From Campylobacteraceae bacterium (GTDB taxonomy: Bacteria > Campylobacterota > Campylobacteria > Campylobacterales > Campylobacteraceae), in NCBI GenBank assembly GCA_031274495.1, contig JAISQB010000007.1, positions 1-33,702 of the forward strand: a DNA stretch of 33,702 nt, in the 5' to 3' direction. The notes beneath the pieces are model-generated. The model was not told the DNA's origin. It saw only the letters and a list, made by a program, of their open reading frames with translations, and searched no databases. Shown in pieces: positions 26,371-33,702 of this stretch (the first letter of the stretch is position 1; each line of letters starts with the position of its first letter). The position numbers were made by a program, and so were the translations under genes.

Positions 26371-27723
26371 TTAAATAAACAGTGCCGATACCAAAAATCC
26401 AAGCGTAACAGCAATAGCGATAGCCAATACTCCCGGGAACAAGAACGGATGGTTAAATACAAATTTTCCTATCCTCGTACTTCCCGTGTCGTCCATCTGC
26501 ACAGCCGCCAAAAGCGTTGGGTATGTGGGCAGCACGAACAGCGCGCTCACAGCCGCGAAAGAGGCTACCATCGTAGAGGGCTCAACGCCAAGTAAAATCG
26601 CCGTTGGTATAAGCGCTCTTGCCGTAGCCGCTTGCGAATATAAAAGCGTACTTGCGAAAAATAGCACGACCGCCAACATCCAAGGGTAGTTTTGCAGTAA
26701 ATTGCCCGCGACATTTTTGATGCCCGCGATATTGCCGTCCACAAATGTAGAGCCAAGCCAAGCCACGCCAAGTACGCAGATACAAGCCGTCATACCCGAC
26801 TTAAATGTCGAAGCGTTGAGTACCTTGTTCGTATCTATCTTGCAAAAAAACGAGATAAGCGTAGCGATAGTTAGCATAAACATAATGATAGCCGCGTCGC
26901 GTCCGACTACGGGATTTTCTATCCAAGCGACATTTTTACTGATAGCCGTAGCGTATAAAACGACCGCCAAAATGCCTATCAAAAATAGCAACACCGAAAG
27001 TTTCGCACCCTTGTTTGCCACATACACTTGCTGACCTCTGAACTCTATCAAGCCGTTTTTAAGTCTCTCTTGATAGACGGGGTCTTTACCTAAGTCTGTG
27101 TCGAAAAGGTTGCAGATGAAAGCTGTTATCATACAAGCCGTAAAGGTCGTAGGGATACAGATGGCTAAAATAGTCAAGTACCCAACCCCAAGAGGCTCCA
27201 ACGCGCCGCTCATAAATATAACGGCAGCCGAAACAGGCGAAGCGGTGATGGCGATTTGTGACGCGACAACTGAGACGCTTAACGGCACTGAGGGCTTGAT
27301 TCCTTGCTCTTTAGCGACCTCCGCGATAACGGGAAGCGCTGAAAAAGCGGTGTGTCCCGTGCCTGCGAATATCGTCAAAAAGTAGGTTACGGTAGGACCT
27401 AAAAATGTGATATATTTTGGATTTTTCCTTAAAACCCTCTCCGCCAAATGCACCAGATAATCAAGCCCGCCCGCCACTTGCATAGCCGCGATTGCCGCGA
27501 TGACGGACATAATTATCAAGATAACATCGATAGGGATTAAGACTTTATCCCCCGTGATACCACCAGGGTTCATTCCCAAAAGTAGACAAAGGACGATTAG
27601 TCCTATGCCGCCTGCGTAGCCTATAGCTATGCCGCCTAAGCGCACACCTATAAATATAGCCCCCAACACTACAGCTGCCTGTAGTATCAAAAGCAGTTCT
27701 GGACTCAAAAAAGCACTTAACAT
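26371..27723 (-). CDS. Anaerobic C4-dicarboxylate transporter, Dcu family
   Basis: 450 residues, about 10-12 membrane helices. Family stretches AMQVAGGLDYLVHLAER, LRKNPKYITFLGPTVTYF, GTGHTAFSALPVIAEVAKEQ and ASQIAITASPVSAAVIF are clear. Dcu carriers exchange fumarate, malate or aspartate for succinate during anaerobic growth. The sequence looks closer to DcuA than to DcuB, but I cannot separate them safely, so I give no symbol. AAAGGAG is well placed before the ATG. It lies 12 bases after aspA. Confidence 0.92.
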   Translation of the reverse strand: MLSAFLSPELLLILQAAVVLGAIFIGVRLGGIAIGYAGGIGLIVLCLLLGMNPGGITGDKVLIPIDVILIIMSVIAAIAAMQVAGGLDYLVHLAERVLRKNPKYITFLGPTVTYFLTIFAGTGHTAFSALPVIAEVAKEQGIKPSVPLSVSVVASQIAITASPVSAAVIFMSGALEPLGVGYLTILAICIPTTFTACMITAFICNLFDTDLGKDPVYQERLKNGLIEFRGQQVYVANKGAKLSVLLFLIGILAVVLYATAISKNVAWIENPVVGRDAAIIMFMLTIATLISFFCKIDTNKVLNASTFKSGMTACICVLGVAWLGSTFVDGNIAGIKNVAGNLLQNYPWMLAVVLFFASTLLYSQAATARALIPTAILLGVEPSTMVASFAAVSALFVLPTYPTLLAAVQMDDTGSTRIGKFVFNHPFLFPGVLAIAIAVTLGFLVSALFI

Positions 27724-27735
27724 TGCTTTGCTCCT

Positions 27736-29187
27736 TTATTTTTTGCCATTTCCGTTCTGGTTAGCGTTTAATTTATGTTTTTCGGATAGTCCGAAGTTGC
27801 GGGGTTTGATCATATTTTCAGGTCTGATGATATCATCAAGCTCCTCTTTTGCCAAAAGCCCTCTCTCAAGCACTATGTTATAGACTGACCCGCCGCTCTC
27901 CAAAGCCTCTTTAGCTACTGAAGTGGAGTTTTCATAACCGATGAAAGGGTTCAAAGCAGTTACCAAGCCGATACTATTGAGCACCAACTCTTTGCATCTC
28001 TCTTTGTTCGCCGTGATACCGTCCACGCAGGTATATGCAAGGGTTTTAAAGGCGTTGCACATCATAATGACGGAGTTAAAGAGGTTGTAAGCGATGACAG
28101 GCTCAAAAACATTAAGCTGCAACTGTCCGCCCTCACTTGCCAATGTAACGGTGATATCAGAGCCTATCACTTGGAAGCAGACTTGATTGACCACTTCTGG
28201 GATGACGGGGTTAACTTTACCCGGCATTATAGAGCTTCCCGGCTGCATAGCGGGGAGATTTATCTCGTTAAATCCTGTCCTTGGACCTGAACTTAAAAGT
28301 CTCAAATCATTACAAATCTTTGACATCTTAGTAGCGACTCTTTTTAAAACTCCTGATATCTGCACATAAGCGCCCGTATCTTGAGTAGCCTCGACCAAAT
28401 CTTTCGCCGTGATAAACGGTCTGCCGGTAACCTCTTGAAGTTTGCTCTCTACCAACTTTGAGTAGTCAGGGTGTGAATTGATACCCGTACCGATAGCCGT
28501 AGCGCCGAGGTTCATCTCTCTTACCAACTGTCTTGCCTCGTCTACTCTTTGGATATCTTCGCCTATCATAATGGCGTAAGTTCTGAACTCCTGCTCCAAA
28601 GTCATAGGCACAGCGTCTTGCAGCTGCGTTCGTCCCATCTTGATGACATCTTTAAATTCAGTTGCTTTATTGGCAAACGAGCTTTTGATGATGTTCATAG
28701 CCTCTATCAAGTCGCCCAGCCTCTCATAAAGAGCTATGCGAAGAGCAGTGGGGTAGGCGTCGTTTGTGGATTGTGAAAGGTTCACATCATTGTTTGGGTG
28801 GAGGTATTTGTACTCGCCTTTTTTGCGACCCATAAGTTCAAGTCCTATGTTGGCGATGACCTCGTTAGCGTTCATATTTGTCGAAGTTCCCGCTCCGCCT
28901 TGTATCATATCTACTACAAATTGGTCGTGATACTTGCCGCCGATGATCTCATCACACGCCTCACAGATAGCGTTTTTCTTCGTCTCGTTAAGCAAATTTA
29001 ATTCGTAATTTGCCAAAGCCGCCGCTTTTTTTACAAGAGCCAGTGATTTTATAAAGGTAGGAAAGCTCGAAAGCTTCACACCCGTTATGTTAAAGTTCTC
29101 TTGTGCTCGTGCAGTTTGCACACCATAGTAACAATCGTTTGAAATCTCTTTGTCGCCGATCAAATCGTGTTCTATACGAAAAGACAT
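27736..29187 (-). CDS. aspA: Aspartate ammonia-lyase
   Basis: 483 residues. The fumarase/aspartase signature GSSIMPGKVNP and the N-terminal YYGVQTARAQENF are diagnostic, and the C-terminal extension is of AspA type. The enzyme converts aspartate to fumarate plus ammonia, feeding fumarate respiration or the TCA pathway. AAGGAGG lies at ideal distance before the ATG and a TATAAT -10 lies upstream. It heads the aspA-dcu-ansB operon, divergent from rpoD. Confidence 0.95.
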   Translation of the reverse strand: MSFRIEHDLIGDKEISNDCYYGVQTARAQENFNITGVKLSSFPTFIKSLALVKKAAALANYELNLLNETKKNAICEACDEIIGGKYHDQFVVDMIQGGAGTSTNMNANEVIANIGLELMGRKKGEYKYLHPNNDVNLSQSTNDAYPTALRIALYERLGDLIEAMNIIKSSFANKATEFKDVIKMGRTQLQDAVPMTLEQEFRTYAIMIGEDIQRVDEARQLVREMNLGATAIGTGINSHPDYSKLVESKLQEVTGRPFITAKDLVEATQDTGAYVQISGVLKRVATKMSKICNDLRLLSSGPRTGFNEINLPAMQPGSSIMPGKVNPVIPEVVNQVCFQVIGSDITVTLASEGGQLQLNVFEPVIAYNLFNSVIMMCNAFKTLAYTCVDGITANKERCKELVLNSIGLVTALNPFIGYENSTSVAKEALESGGSVYNIVLERGLLAKEELDDIIRPENMIKPRNFGLSEKHKLNANQNGNGKK

Positions 29188-29213
29188 CGTCGCCTCCTTG
29201 AAAATTTTCGTAA

Positions 29214-29219
29214 ATTATA
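29214..29219 (-). promoter_or_regulatory. -10 box of the aspA operon
   Basis: TATAAT on the minus strand, 26 bases before the aspA ATG and followed by the AAGGAGG ribosome site. No clear -35. Confidence 0.55.
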
Positions 29220-29317
29220 AATTAACAAAAAGATTTTAAAACGATTTTTTTACAGCGCGGTTACGGTGCAATTTTGACCTTCGATATCAAACTCAATCAG
29301 TTTTAAAAATTTTTGGG

Positions 29318-29323
29318 TATAAT
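29318..29323 (+). promoter_or_regulatory. -10 box of rpoD
   Basis: TATAAT in the context TTTTTGGGTATAAT, close to the vegetative promoter form of Campylobacterota (T-rich tract plus G just upstream of the -10). The predicted start is about 35-40 bases before the gene. Confidence 0.65.
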
Positions 29324-29368
29324 ATCTCCCTTTTTACTACTTCCAAACTCACAAAGGAGTAAATGCTT

Positions 29369-31234
29369 ATGTCAGCGCCAAAAGATGTATTTACAGATTT
29401 AAAAGAATTTTTGAAAAAAAATGAAAAAGGGCACGTAACTTACGATGAATTGATAGAGTTTTTCCCCAAACAACCCACCCCGATAGTTACCAAAAAGATA
29501 GAATCACTTCTAAAAAAACACAATGTTATCCTCGTCACCTCCGCCGAAATAGCCAAAATGCGCAACCTCGAAGAAGCCAAAAAAAGAGAGCAAGAGAAGC
29601 AAAAGCTCCAAGACGAGGCGCTTGAAGATGAGTTTGATTTAGCCAATGAAAAAGAGCTTTTGGAGTGGTCCAGAAGCGATAGCCCCGTTAGGATGTATTT
29701 AAGAGAGATGGGGCAGATATCTCTTTTGACAAAAGATGAAGAGGTGTTTATCAGCAAAAAGATAGAGCTCGGCGAAGATATCATCATAGACGCCTTTTGC
29801 TCCGTGCCTTACCTTATCGACTTTATCCTTGAGTACAAAGAGGCGCTTGTCAATAGAGAGCGCCGCGTAAAAGAGCTCTTCAAAAGTTTCGACGATGAAC
29901 TCGAAGACGACGAAGAGGAGGGCGAGCTGGAAGATGAGGAAGAGGGCGAGCTGGACGAGAGCGGCGAAGCCAGAAGAGCGCCGACCAAAAAAGAGCTAAA
30001 ACGCTCTGAAAATGTCATAGAGAGCTTCAAAGCCTTAGAAAAAGCCAAAAAAGAGTGGATGAAGTTCACCGCCAAAATGAACGAAAACAAAAATCAAGAT
30101 GAGTCTTTAGAGCACAATCTCGCGGTCGCCTACAAAAAAAGAGTCTTAAAAGAGAAACTGATGGACTTAGGACCGACGAGCAAACTCATAAACGAACTCG
30201 TCCGCGCCATTGAGGGTGCCCTAAAGGGTGACTCGGAATTTGAAAAAGAGTTAAAGAGATTGGAGTACAAACTATCGCTTTTTAACGACACGCTCAAAGA
30301 AAATCACAGAAAGATTTTAGCCAAGATAACGGAGCTTAGTAAAGATGAGATAGCCGCTTTAGTGCCTGAGACTACGATGATTTCGACATATACCGAGATA
30401 AAAAAGCTTTTTCAAACCAAAGAGGCTTCCAAAAAGTCGTTTAACCTTGAACCCGAAGCTCTAAAAGAGGTCTTAGAGCAGATAAAACGCGGCAAAAAGA
30501 TAACCGACAAAGCAAAAGAGAGGATGTCCAAGTCAAACCTGCGCCTTGTCGTCTCCATCGCCAAGCGCTACACCAACAGAGGCTTACCTTTCCTTGACTT
30601 GATACAAGAGGGCAATATCGGACTTATGAAAGCGGTCGATAAATTTGAGTACAAAAAAGGGTTCAAATTTTCAACATACGCCACTTGGTGGATAAGACAA
30701 GCCATTAGCCGCGCTATCGCCGACCAAGCAAGAACCATCAGAATACCCATACATATGATAGAGACCATCAACCGTATAAACAAAGTGGTAAGAAAACATT
30801 TGCAAGAAAACGGCAAAGAGCCTGATGTGGAGACTATCGCAAAAGAGGTCGGATTAAGCCCCGACAAAGTGCGCAATGTCATCAAAATCACAAAAGAGCC
30901 TATCTCTTTGGAAGCCCCGATAGGCAACGAAGACGACGGCAAATTCGGCGATTTTGTGGAGGATAGAACCACCCTTTCACCCATAGAGCATATACTAAAA
31001 GGCGACTTGAAAAACCAGATAGACGAAGTACTTGAGCAGTTAAATGAGCGCGAAAAGGCGGTCATCAGGATGCGTTTTGGACTTTTGGACGACGAGAGCG
31101 ACAGAACGCTTGAAGAGATAGGCAAAGAGCTAAATGTCACAAGAGAGCGCGTAAGACAGATAGAGAGCTCAGCCATCAAAAAGCTAAAACACCCAAAAGT
31201 CGGCAAAAAGCTAAAGAGTTACATAGAGGGCTAA
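29369..31234 (+). CDS. rpoD: RNA polymerase primary sigma factor (sigma-70)
   Basis: About 621 residues. The ATG at 29369 is 9 bases from AAAGGAG; an ATG two codons earlier (29363) is only 3 bases away. Region 1.1 is followed by region 1.2 ([20 protein letters not shown]), a very acidic stretch (about 175-205, mostly Glu and Asp), and a long non-conserved region. Region 2 ([20 protein letters not shown], then [20 protein letters not shown]), region 3, and region 4.2 ([20 protein letters not shown]) complete it. The acidic insertion is typical of this phylum's RpoD. It leads a group with a small sigma-4-like protein and a PAS-like protein. Confidence 0.97.
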   Translation: MSAPKDVFTDLKEFLKKNEKGHVTYDELIEFFPKQPTPIVTKKIESLLKKHNVILVTSAEIAKMRNLEEAKKREQEKQKLQDEALEDEFDLANEKELLEWSRSDSPVRMYLREMGQISLLTKDEEVFISKKIELGEDIIIDAFCSVPYLIDFILEYKEALVNRERRVKELFKSFDDELEDDEEEGELEDEEEGELDESGEARRAPTKKELKRSENVIESFKALEKAKKEWMKFTAKMNENKNQDESLEHNLAVAYKKRVLKEKLMDLGPTSKLINELVRAIEGALKGDSEFEKELKRLEYKLSLFNDTLKENHRKILAKITELSKDEIAALVPETTMISTYTEIKKLFQTKEASKKSFNLEPEALKEVLEQIKRGKKITDKAKERMSKSNLRLVVSIAKRYTNRGLPFLDLIQEGNIGLMKAVDKFEYKKGFKFSTYATWWIRQAISRAIADQARTIRIPIHMIETINRINKVVRKHLQENGKEPDVETIAKEVGLSPDKVRNVIKITKEPISLEAPIGNEDDGKFGDFVEDRTTLSPIEHILKGDLKNQIDEVLEQLNEREKAVIRMRFGLLDDESDRTLEEIGKELNVTRERVRQIESSAIKKLKHPKVGKKLKSYIEG

Positions 31235-31267
31235 CTATTATCAAATAGTAGGCAAAAAGCTTGACGG

Positions 31268-31549
31268 ATGAGAAAGACGAGCAGGGTAGATAGGTTATCT
31301 TTGAGCGGTGAGCAAAGAGATAGGGTGCGCGCGATAGAAGAGGGGTATACGAAAGATACGGCGGAGTATTATATTGCTTTGGCAAGAGCCGTTTACGGGG
31401 ACTACTGTCTGGGCGATATGACGCTTGAGGAGGTATCTATCATTATGAATACCACCAGAGAGCGCGTGAGGCAGATAGAGAGTACGGCTATCAAAAAATT
31501 GAAAAGCCCAAAGATCGGCAGGATTCTTATAGAATATCACAAAGGTTGA
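31268..31549 (+). CDS. Stand-alone sigma region-4-like helix-turn-helix protein
   Basis: 93 residues, 33 bases after rpoD. The C-terminal 42 residues align with region 4.2 of the neighbouring RpoD without gaps; 27 of 42 are identical, including the recognition helix [10 protein letters not shown] and AIKKLK. The N-terminal half (about 1-50) is diverged, and regions 1 to 3 (core binding, -10 recognition) are absent. So it cannot act as a sigma factor alone; it could bind -35 DNA or the RNA polymerase beta-flap in competition with RpoD. It probably arose by duplication of the rpoD 3' end. No strong ribosome site precedes the ATG, which suggests coupling to rpoD. Similar small proteins have been annotated in related sulfur-oxidising Campylobacterota, from memory and unverified. 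Confidence 0.85.
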   Translation: MRKTSRVDRLSLSGEQRDRVRAIEEGYTKDTAEYYIALARAVYGDYCLGDMTLEEVSIIMNTTRERVRQIESTAIKKLKSPKIGRILIEYHKG

Positions 31550-31553
31550 ACGC

Positions 31554-32243
31554 TTGATACAATTTTACGAACAGTGGTTAGACAACGACTACAATCCGTT
31601 TGTGCTTTTTGACTCAAACGGCAAGATAGTGATGATAAACCAAGAGGCGCAGTATCTGCTGTCGCAAGTTTTGCCAAAAGAGCTTTTCGATATGGCAAGC
31701 GCGTATGCCAATGTCACCTTTGGCTTCAAAACGACCCTTTTTGATTTTCGCTTCGGCGAGGGTCTATTCTACGGCATCACGGTAGGCTACCTGGACGACG
31801 ACCACATAGGCATCAAACTCTACAAAACGCCCGTTAAAAGATTTGTATCATTCAACGAAAGCGGCGAATTTGTCAATGTCTACTCGCTTTTGGATTTGTG
31901 TATCAGCGCGGTCTCCATAAGCCGCAAGATAGCCTTCAAAAAGGACTTTGACCCGACATTTCCCGAGCTAAAACTCCAGATAGAAAAGTTCACACAACTC
32001 GTAAGCAAAGTATTCGACAGCCACCAAAGCACCGCGACTATCACGACAAAATTAGTCGTAAAAACAGGCGAATATATAAAATTCAACGACAAAAAATACC
32101 CCATCTTCCTCCTAAGCATAGAAGGCGGCGAACGAGACCCTCACAAAGAGCAGTCAATAGAACAATTAGCCCAAGGTATGAACTGCACAGTATATTTCAA
32201 ACCCAAAGAGACGGTAATATCGTCTCCAATGATCTGTGCGTAA
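31554..32243 (+). CDS. PAS-like domain protein of unknown function
   Basis: 229 residues starting with TTG at 31554; AAAGG (31541-31545) gives good spacing and overlaps the end of the previous gene. The first 40 residues (NPFVLFDSNGKIVMINQEAQ) have the look of a PAS domain core. The rest (about 60-229) is mixed alpha/beta, with KKDFDPTFPELKLQIEKFTQ. No kinase, GGDEF or DNA-binding domain follows, and no membrane helix is visible. It follows the sigma-4-like gene by 4 bases, so the two are probably co-transcribed and perhaps linked in function. Confidence 0.7.
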   Translation: MIQFYEQWLDNDYNPFVLFDSNGKIVMINQEAQYLLSQVLPKELFDMASAYANVTFGFKTTLFDFRFGEGLFYGITVGYLDDDHIGIKLYKTPVKRFVSFNESGEFVNVYSLLDLCISAVSISRKIAFKKDFDPTFPELKLQIEKFTQLVSKVFDSHQSTATITTKLVVKTGEYIKFNDKKYPIFLLSIEGGERDPHKEQSIEQLAQGMNCTVYFKPKETVISSPMICA

Positions 32244-32319
32244 ATTCGCTATTTGTTGTACCTGTACGCAATATCACAAAGCGTGCCAATCGCGGAGGAA
32301 TGCGGGAATCTGCCCCTCT

Positions 32320-32465
32320 CCCGTCATTGCAGGCTTGACCCGTAATCTCCATACGCACAGCGTCTCTTTTTGCTAAAAACCGTAGAAATTTATAGATAAT
32401 TTCAAATCAGATATTGTTATGTTTTTTTAACTTGGATTCCCGCTTTAGCGGGGGCAGGCGTGACA
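32320..32465. repeat. Degraded interspersed repeat (CGTCATTGC / GCGTGACA type)
   Basis: One end reads CGTCATTGCAGGCTTGACCC (from 32325); the other reads GGATTCCCGCTTTAGCGGG followed by CAGGCGTGACA (to 32465). These are the outward ends of a common intergenic element of proteobacteria that carries a CCCGCTTTAGCGGG hairpin (32439-32452). The interior is AT-rich filler. Confidence 0.6.
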
Positions 32466-32667
32466 AAAAAGAATAAAATGTTCCTTTTAGACTCACATTC
32501 CATCCCTTTTCCCCACACAAAAACCACTAACACTAAAAAAACAATCCCTATATAAAACAGATACACATTATCTCATAATCCCCAAAATATCATTTTTTTA
32601 AGACATTTCATTACTTAAACTTTATCGTCTCATTTAAAATAACAATAACAAGAAAAGAGTTATATTT

Positions 32668-32781
32668 ATGTGTAAACTAAAAACAATCAATAAAACAAGT
32701 TTGGTTTTTATCCTTATCTGTCTAAACCTTCAAACACTCACTATCCTTAATAAATTACCTGAAGAGATATATTACAAGTAA
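32668..32781 (+). CDS. Possible 37-residue membrane peptide, Hok-like
   Basis: MCKLKTINKTSLVFILICL then NLQTLTILNKLPEEIYYK. A basic N-terminus, one membrane helix (about 11-27) and a short charged tail. The order Ser-Leu-Val, an LI-C-L core, Leu-Thr and a terminal Glu-Ile-x-Tyr recalls Hok/Gef toxins, though the family pattern is not met fully (Asn replaces Thr after Cys-Leu). Ribosome site AAGAG lies about 8 bases upstream. A weak hairpin (AGAGAT 32763-32768 with ATCTCT 32781-32786) followed by CTTTTC lies at the stop. Hok toxins are controlled by antisense RNA; I see no clear one. It may also be a chance ORF. Confidence 0.35.
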   Translation: MCKLKTINKTSLVFILICLNLQTLTILNKLPEEIYYK

Positions 32782-32973
32782 TCTCTCTTTTCATCAACCC
32801 AAACCCTCCCTTAATCCAAACTCTAAAATTTACAATAAATTCATACATCCATTAAAGACCATTTCCCAAATTATCTCAAAAAATAAAATATCAGTTCTAT
32901 ATACATCGTAAAACTTTAATTTTACTTATCATAAGTTAGTATAAGTACGGATCTGAAAAATAAGGATTTGAAC

Positions 32974-33118
32974 ATGTTGAAATTTTTGGCAAACGGTTCG
33001 GTTTCGTTTTTCAATAAAATAGTCCCCAATACCCTACAGTGTACGGGGGGGGGGCGATTTATATGACAATCACAAATACGCCCGCACCGTTACCATTTTT
33101 CCACAACAAGACCACTAA
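32974..33118 (+). pseudogene. Broken or switched-off gene start related to the next lipoprotein, with a poly-G run
   Basis: ATG at 32974 with AAGGA 7 bases upstream: MLKFLANGSVSFFNKIVPNT, then LQC and a glycine run. The start resembles MLKLPSNNPILFLIKVV of the lipoprotein at 33482, as does the leader (ATAAGGATTTGAAC versus ATAAGGAGTTCCAA). With 10 G the frame ends at 33066 (30 residues). With 9 or 12 G it gives YDNHKYARTVTIF, like the YKNVYTATFF of the lipoprotein, and ends at 33118. With 8 or 11 G it runs to 33488. No frame gives a convincing protein, so it is probably a decayed paralogue. Confidence 0.45.
33045..33054 (+). repeat. Homopolymer run of 10 G
   Basis: Ten G in a row, 71 bases into the broken gene start. 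It would encode glycines after a cysteine, a place where lipoproteins often carry Gly linkers. It is the second poly-G run of the window, in otherwise G-poor DNA. Confidence 0.85.
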
Positions 33119-33364
33119 CAAAAACCCCCACACAATCCCAACCGTCTCAAATCGACGGATTGCATATTTTACAGATTCAACGATAAAATCTCTTCACTTT
33201 CACAATAGAGGAGGCAACAGCCCACCCTCAGAGAGATCTATTATGAAGATAGGGGGAGGTCCGCCTAAATATATACGGCTCCCTCATCCTTTGTGTCATC
33301 CCTTTAAAAAACAACCTTTCTCTCTTTTCGCCCTAAAACAGACAAACATCATCAACACTCACCC

Positions 33365-33462
33365 CTCCCCCATAAGCGGGTATCCGGAACATCAAACGTT
33401 CTTCAATAAGACTTTGTGCTCCATATTTTCATTTTTTTTTGGATACCTGCTTATGGGGGGAG
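33365..33462. repeat. Long inverted repeat directly upstream of a lipoprotein gene
   Basis: The left arm (33365-33385, start CTCCCCCATAAGC) and right arm (33441-33462, start GGATACCTGCTTATGG) are reverse complements apart from one substitution and one extra G. The 55-base interior is AT-rich. The right arm ends 8 bases before the AGGAG ribosome site of the gene at 33482. It may be a 98-bp miniature element, an invertible switch or a leader hairpin. Confidence 0.65.
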
Positions 33463-33481
33463 ATAGTATAAGGAGTTCCAA

Positions 33482-33702
33482 ATGTTGAAGTTACCATCAA
33501 ATAATCCTATTTTGTTTTTAATCAAAGTCGTTTTTACTGCTTTTGTATCATTTTTCTTTTTATTAGGCTGCGGCAGTAGCGGTAATTTGGGGAATGATTA
33601 CAAAAATGTCTACACCGCTACGTTTTTTAGTGATGACGGCACCGTTCTGCATAAGTTGGAGGTACCCAAAGGTCAATCTTTTGAAGTTCCTTTGTCTCCT
33701 AT
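33482..33702 (+). CDS. Surface lipoprotein with InlB-type repeat, N-terminal part (cut by window edge)
   Basis: 73 codons visible. A long hydrophobic signal sequence ends in lipobox LLGC (Cys30), followed by GSSGN and then VYTATFFSDDGTVLHKLEVP, the pattern of InlB B-repeat / Listeria-Bacteroides repeat modules (YTVTFxDxDGTVL). Such proteins are surface-exposed, repetitive and often involved in adhesion. AGGAG lies 6 bases upstream. The gene follows a 98-bp inverted-repeat element and a broken relative. The remainder lies outside the window. Confidence 0.8.
   Translation, partial: MLKLPSNNPILFLIKVVFTAFVSFFFLLGCGSSGNLGNDYKNVYTATFFSDDGTVLHKLEVPKGQSFEVPLSP

Larger units (their letters stand above)
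32244..33481. other. 1.2-kb AT-rich, G-depleted accessory region
   Basis: No ordinary gene. It holds a degraded interspersed repeat (32320-32465), a 37-codon ORF, a broken gene start with a poly-G run, and an inverted repeat. The plus strand is strongly G-poor: in 32521-32640 I count 3 G and 26 C. This composition differs from the rest of the window and suggests separate origin or loss of coding constraint. Confidence 0.7.

Noticed and set aside
32244-33481. Replication origin
   Set aside because: AT-rich and skewed, but there is only one DnaA-box-like word (TTTTCCACA near 33097), no cluster, and no dnaA or dnaN gene nearby.
33039-33488. 149-codon frame from GTG through the tail region
   Set aside because: Low-complexity, Pro/His/Asn-rich product with no domain. 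It spans an inverted repeat and is open mainly because the strand is G-poor. It is kept only as one reading of the poly-G locus.

Overview
The window looks like a chromosomal segment of a Campylobacterota (epsilonproteobacterial) genome. The evidence is the protein content and gene neighbourhoods: rpiB-apt-dedA-pepA-ychF, aspA-dcu-ansB, an RpoD with a long acidic insertion, and T-rich TATAAT/TACAAT promoters. Genes are tightly packed, with many 1-14 bp overlaps. I cannot assign a genus. There are no rRNA or tRNA genes, no CRISPR array and no recognisable insertion sequence.

Layout. 1-251: 3' end of a PIN-domain toxin-like gene. 474-2849: a Fur-box promoter and a TonB-dependent receptor whose signal-peptide region contains a run of 13 G; as sequenced the gene is out of frame (OFF). 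2879-5362 (minus): lemA and an M48 metallopeptidase with a TerB-like tail. 5562-6068: secreted protein of unknown function. 6170-9928: a second Fur-type promoter and a ferric-iron ABC transporter (binding protein, permease, ATPase) interrupted by a 396-bp gene-free gap; the ATPase lacks its C-terminal domain. 9916-10944 (minus): lipoprotein tyrosine/serine phosphatase.

11064-16419 is a six-gene minus-strand operon (rpiB, apt, trpB, dedA, pepA, ychF), with trpB present alone without other trp genes. 16588-20464 is a DUF2339/DUF3999 envelope gene pair. 20503-22247 is folD-lepB (minus). 22318-25117 holds a monohaem cytochrome c convergent with a two-component system whose kinase has a periplasmic binding-protein-like sensor. 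25235-29187 (minus) is aspA-dcu-ansB, a module that would turn periplasmic asparagine into aspartate, import it, deaminate it to fumarate and exchange C4-dicarboxylates. 29369-32243 is rpoD, followed by a 93-residue protein consisting mainly of a sigma region-4 helix-turn-helix, then a PAS-like protein.

32244-33481 is a 1.2-kb, AT-rich, strongly G-depleted accessory stretch. It holds a degraded interspersed repeat, a 37-codon ORF resembling Hok-type membrane peptides, a broken gene start with a second poly-G run (10 G), and a 21/22-bp inverted repeat directly upstream of a lipoprotein gene (InlB/Listeria-Bacteroides-type repeat) that runs off the window.

The main themes are iron acquisition under apparent Fur control with a phase-variable receptor, C4-dicarboxylate/amino-acid metabolism, and surface-protein diversity linked to homopolymer G runs. 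The most noteworthy items are the two poly-G loci, the stand-alone sigma-4 protein beside rpoD, and the tail region with the Hok-like peptide and inverted repeat.
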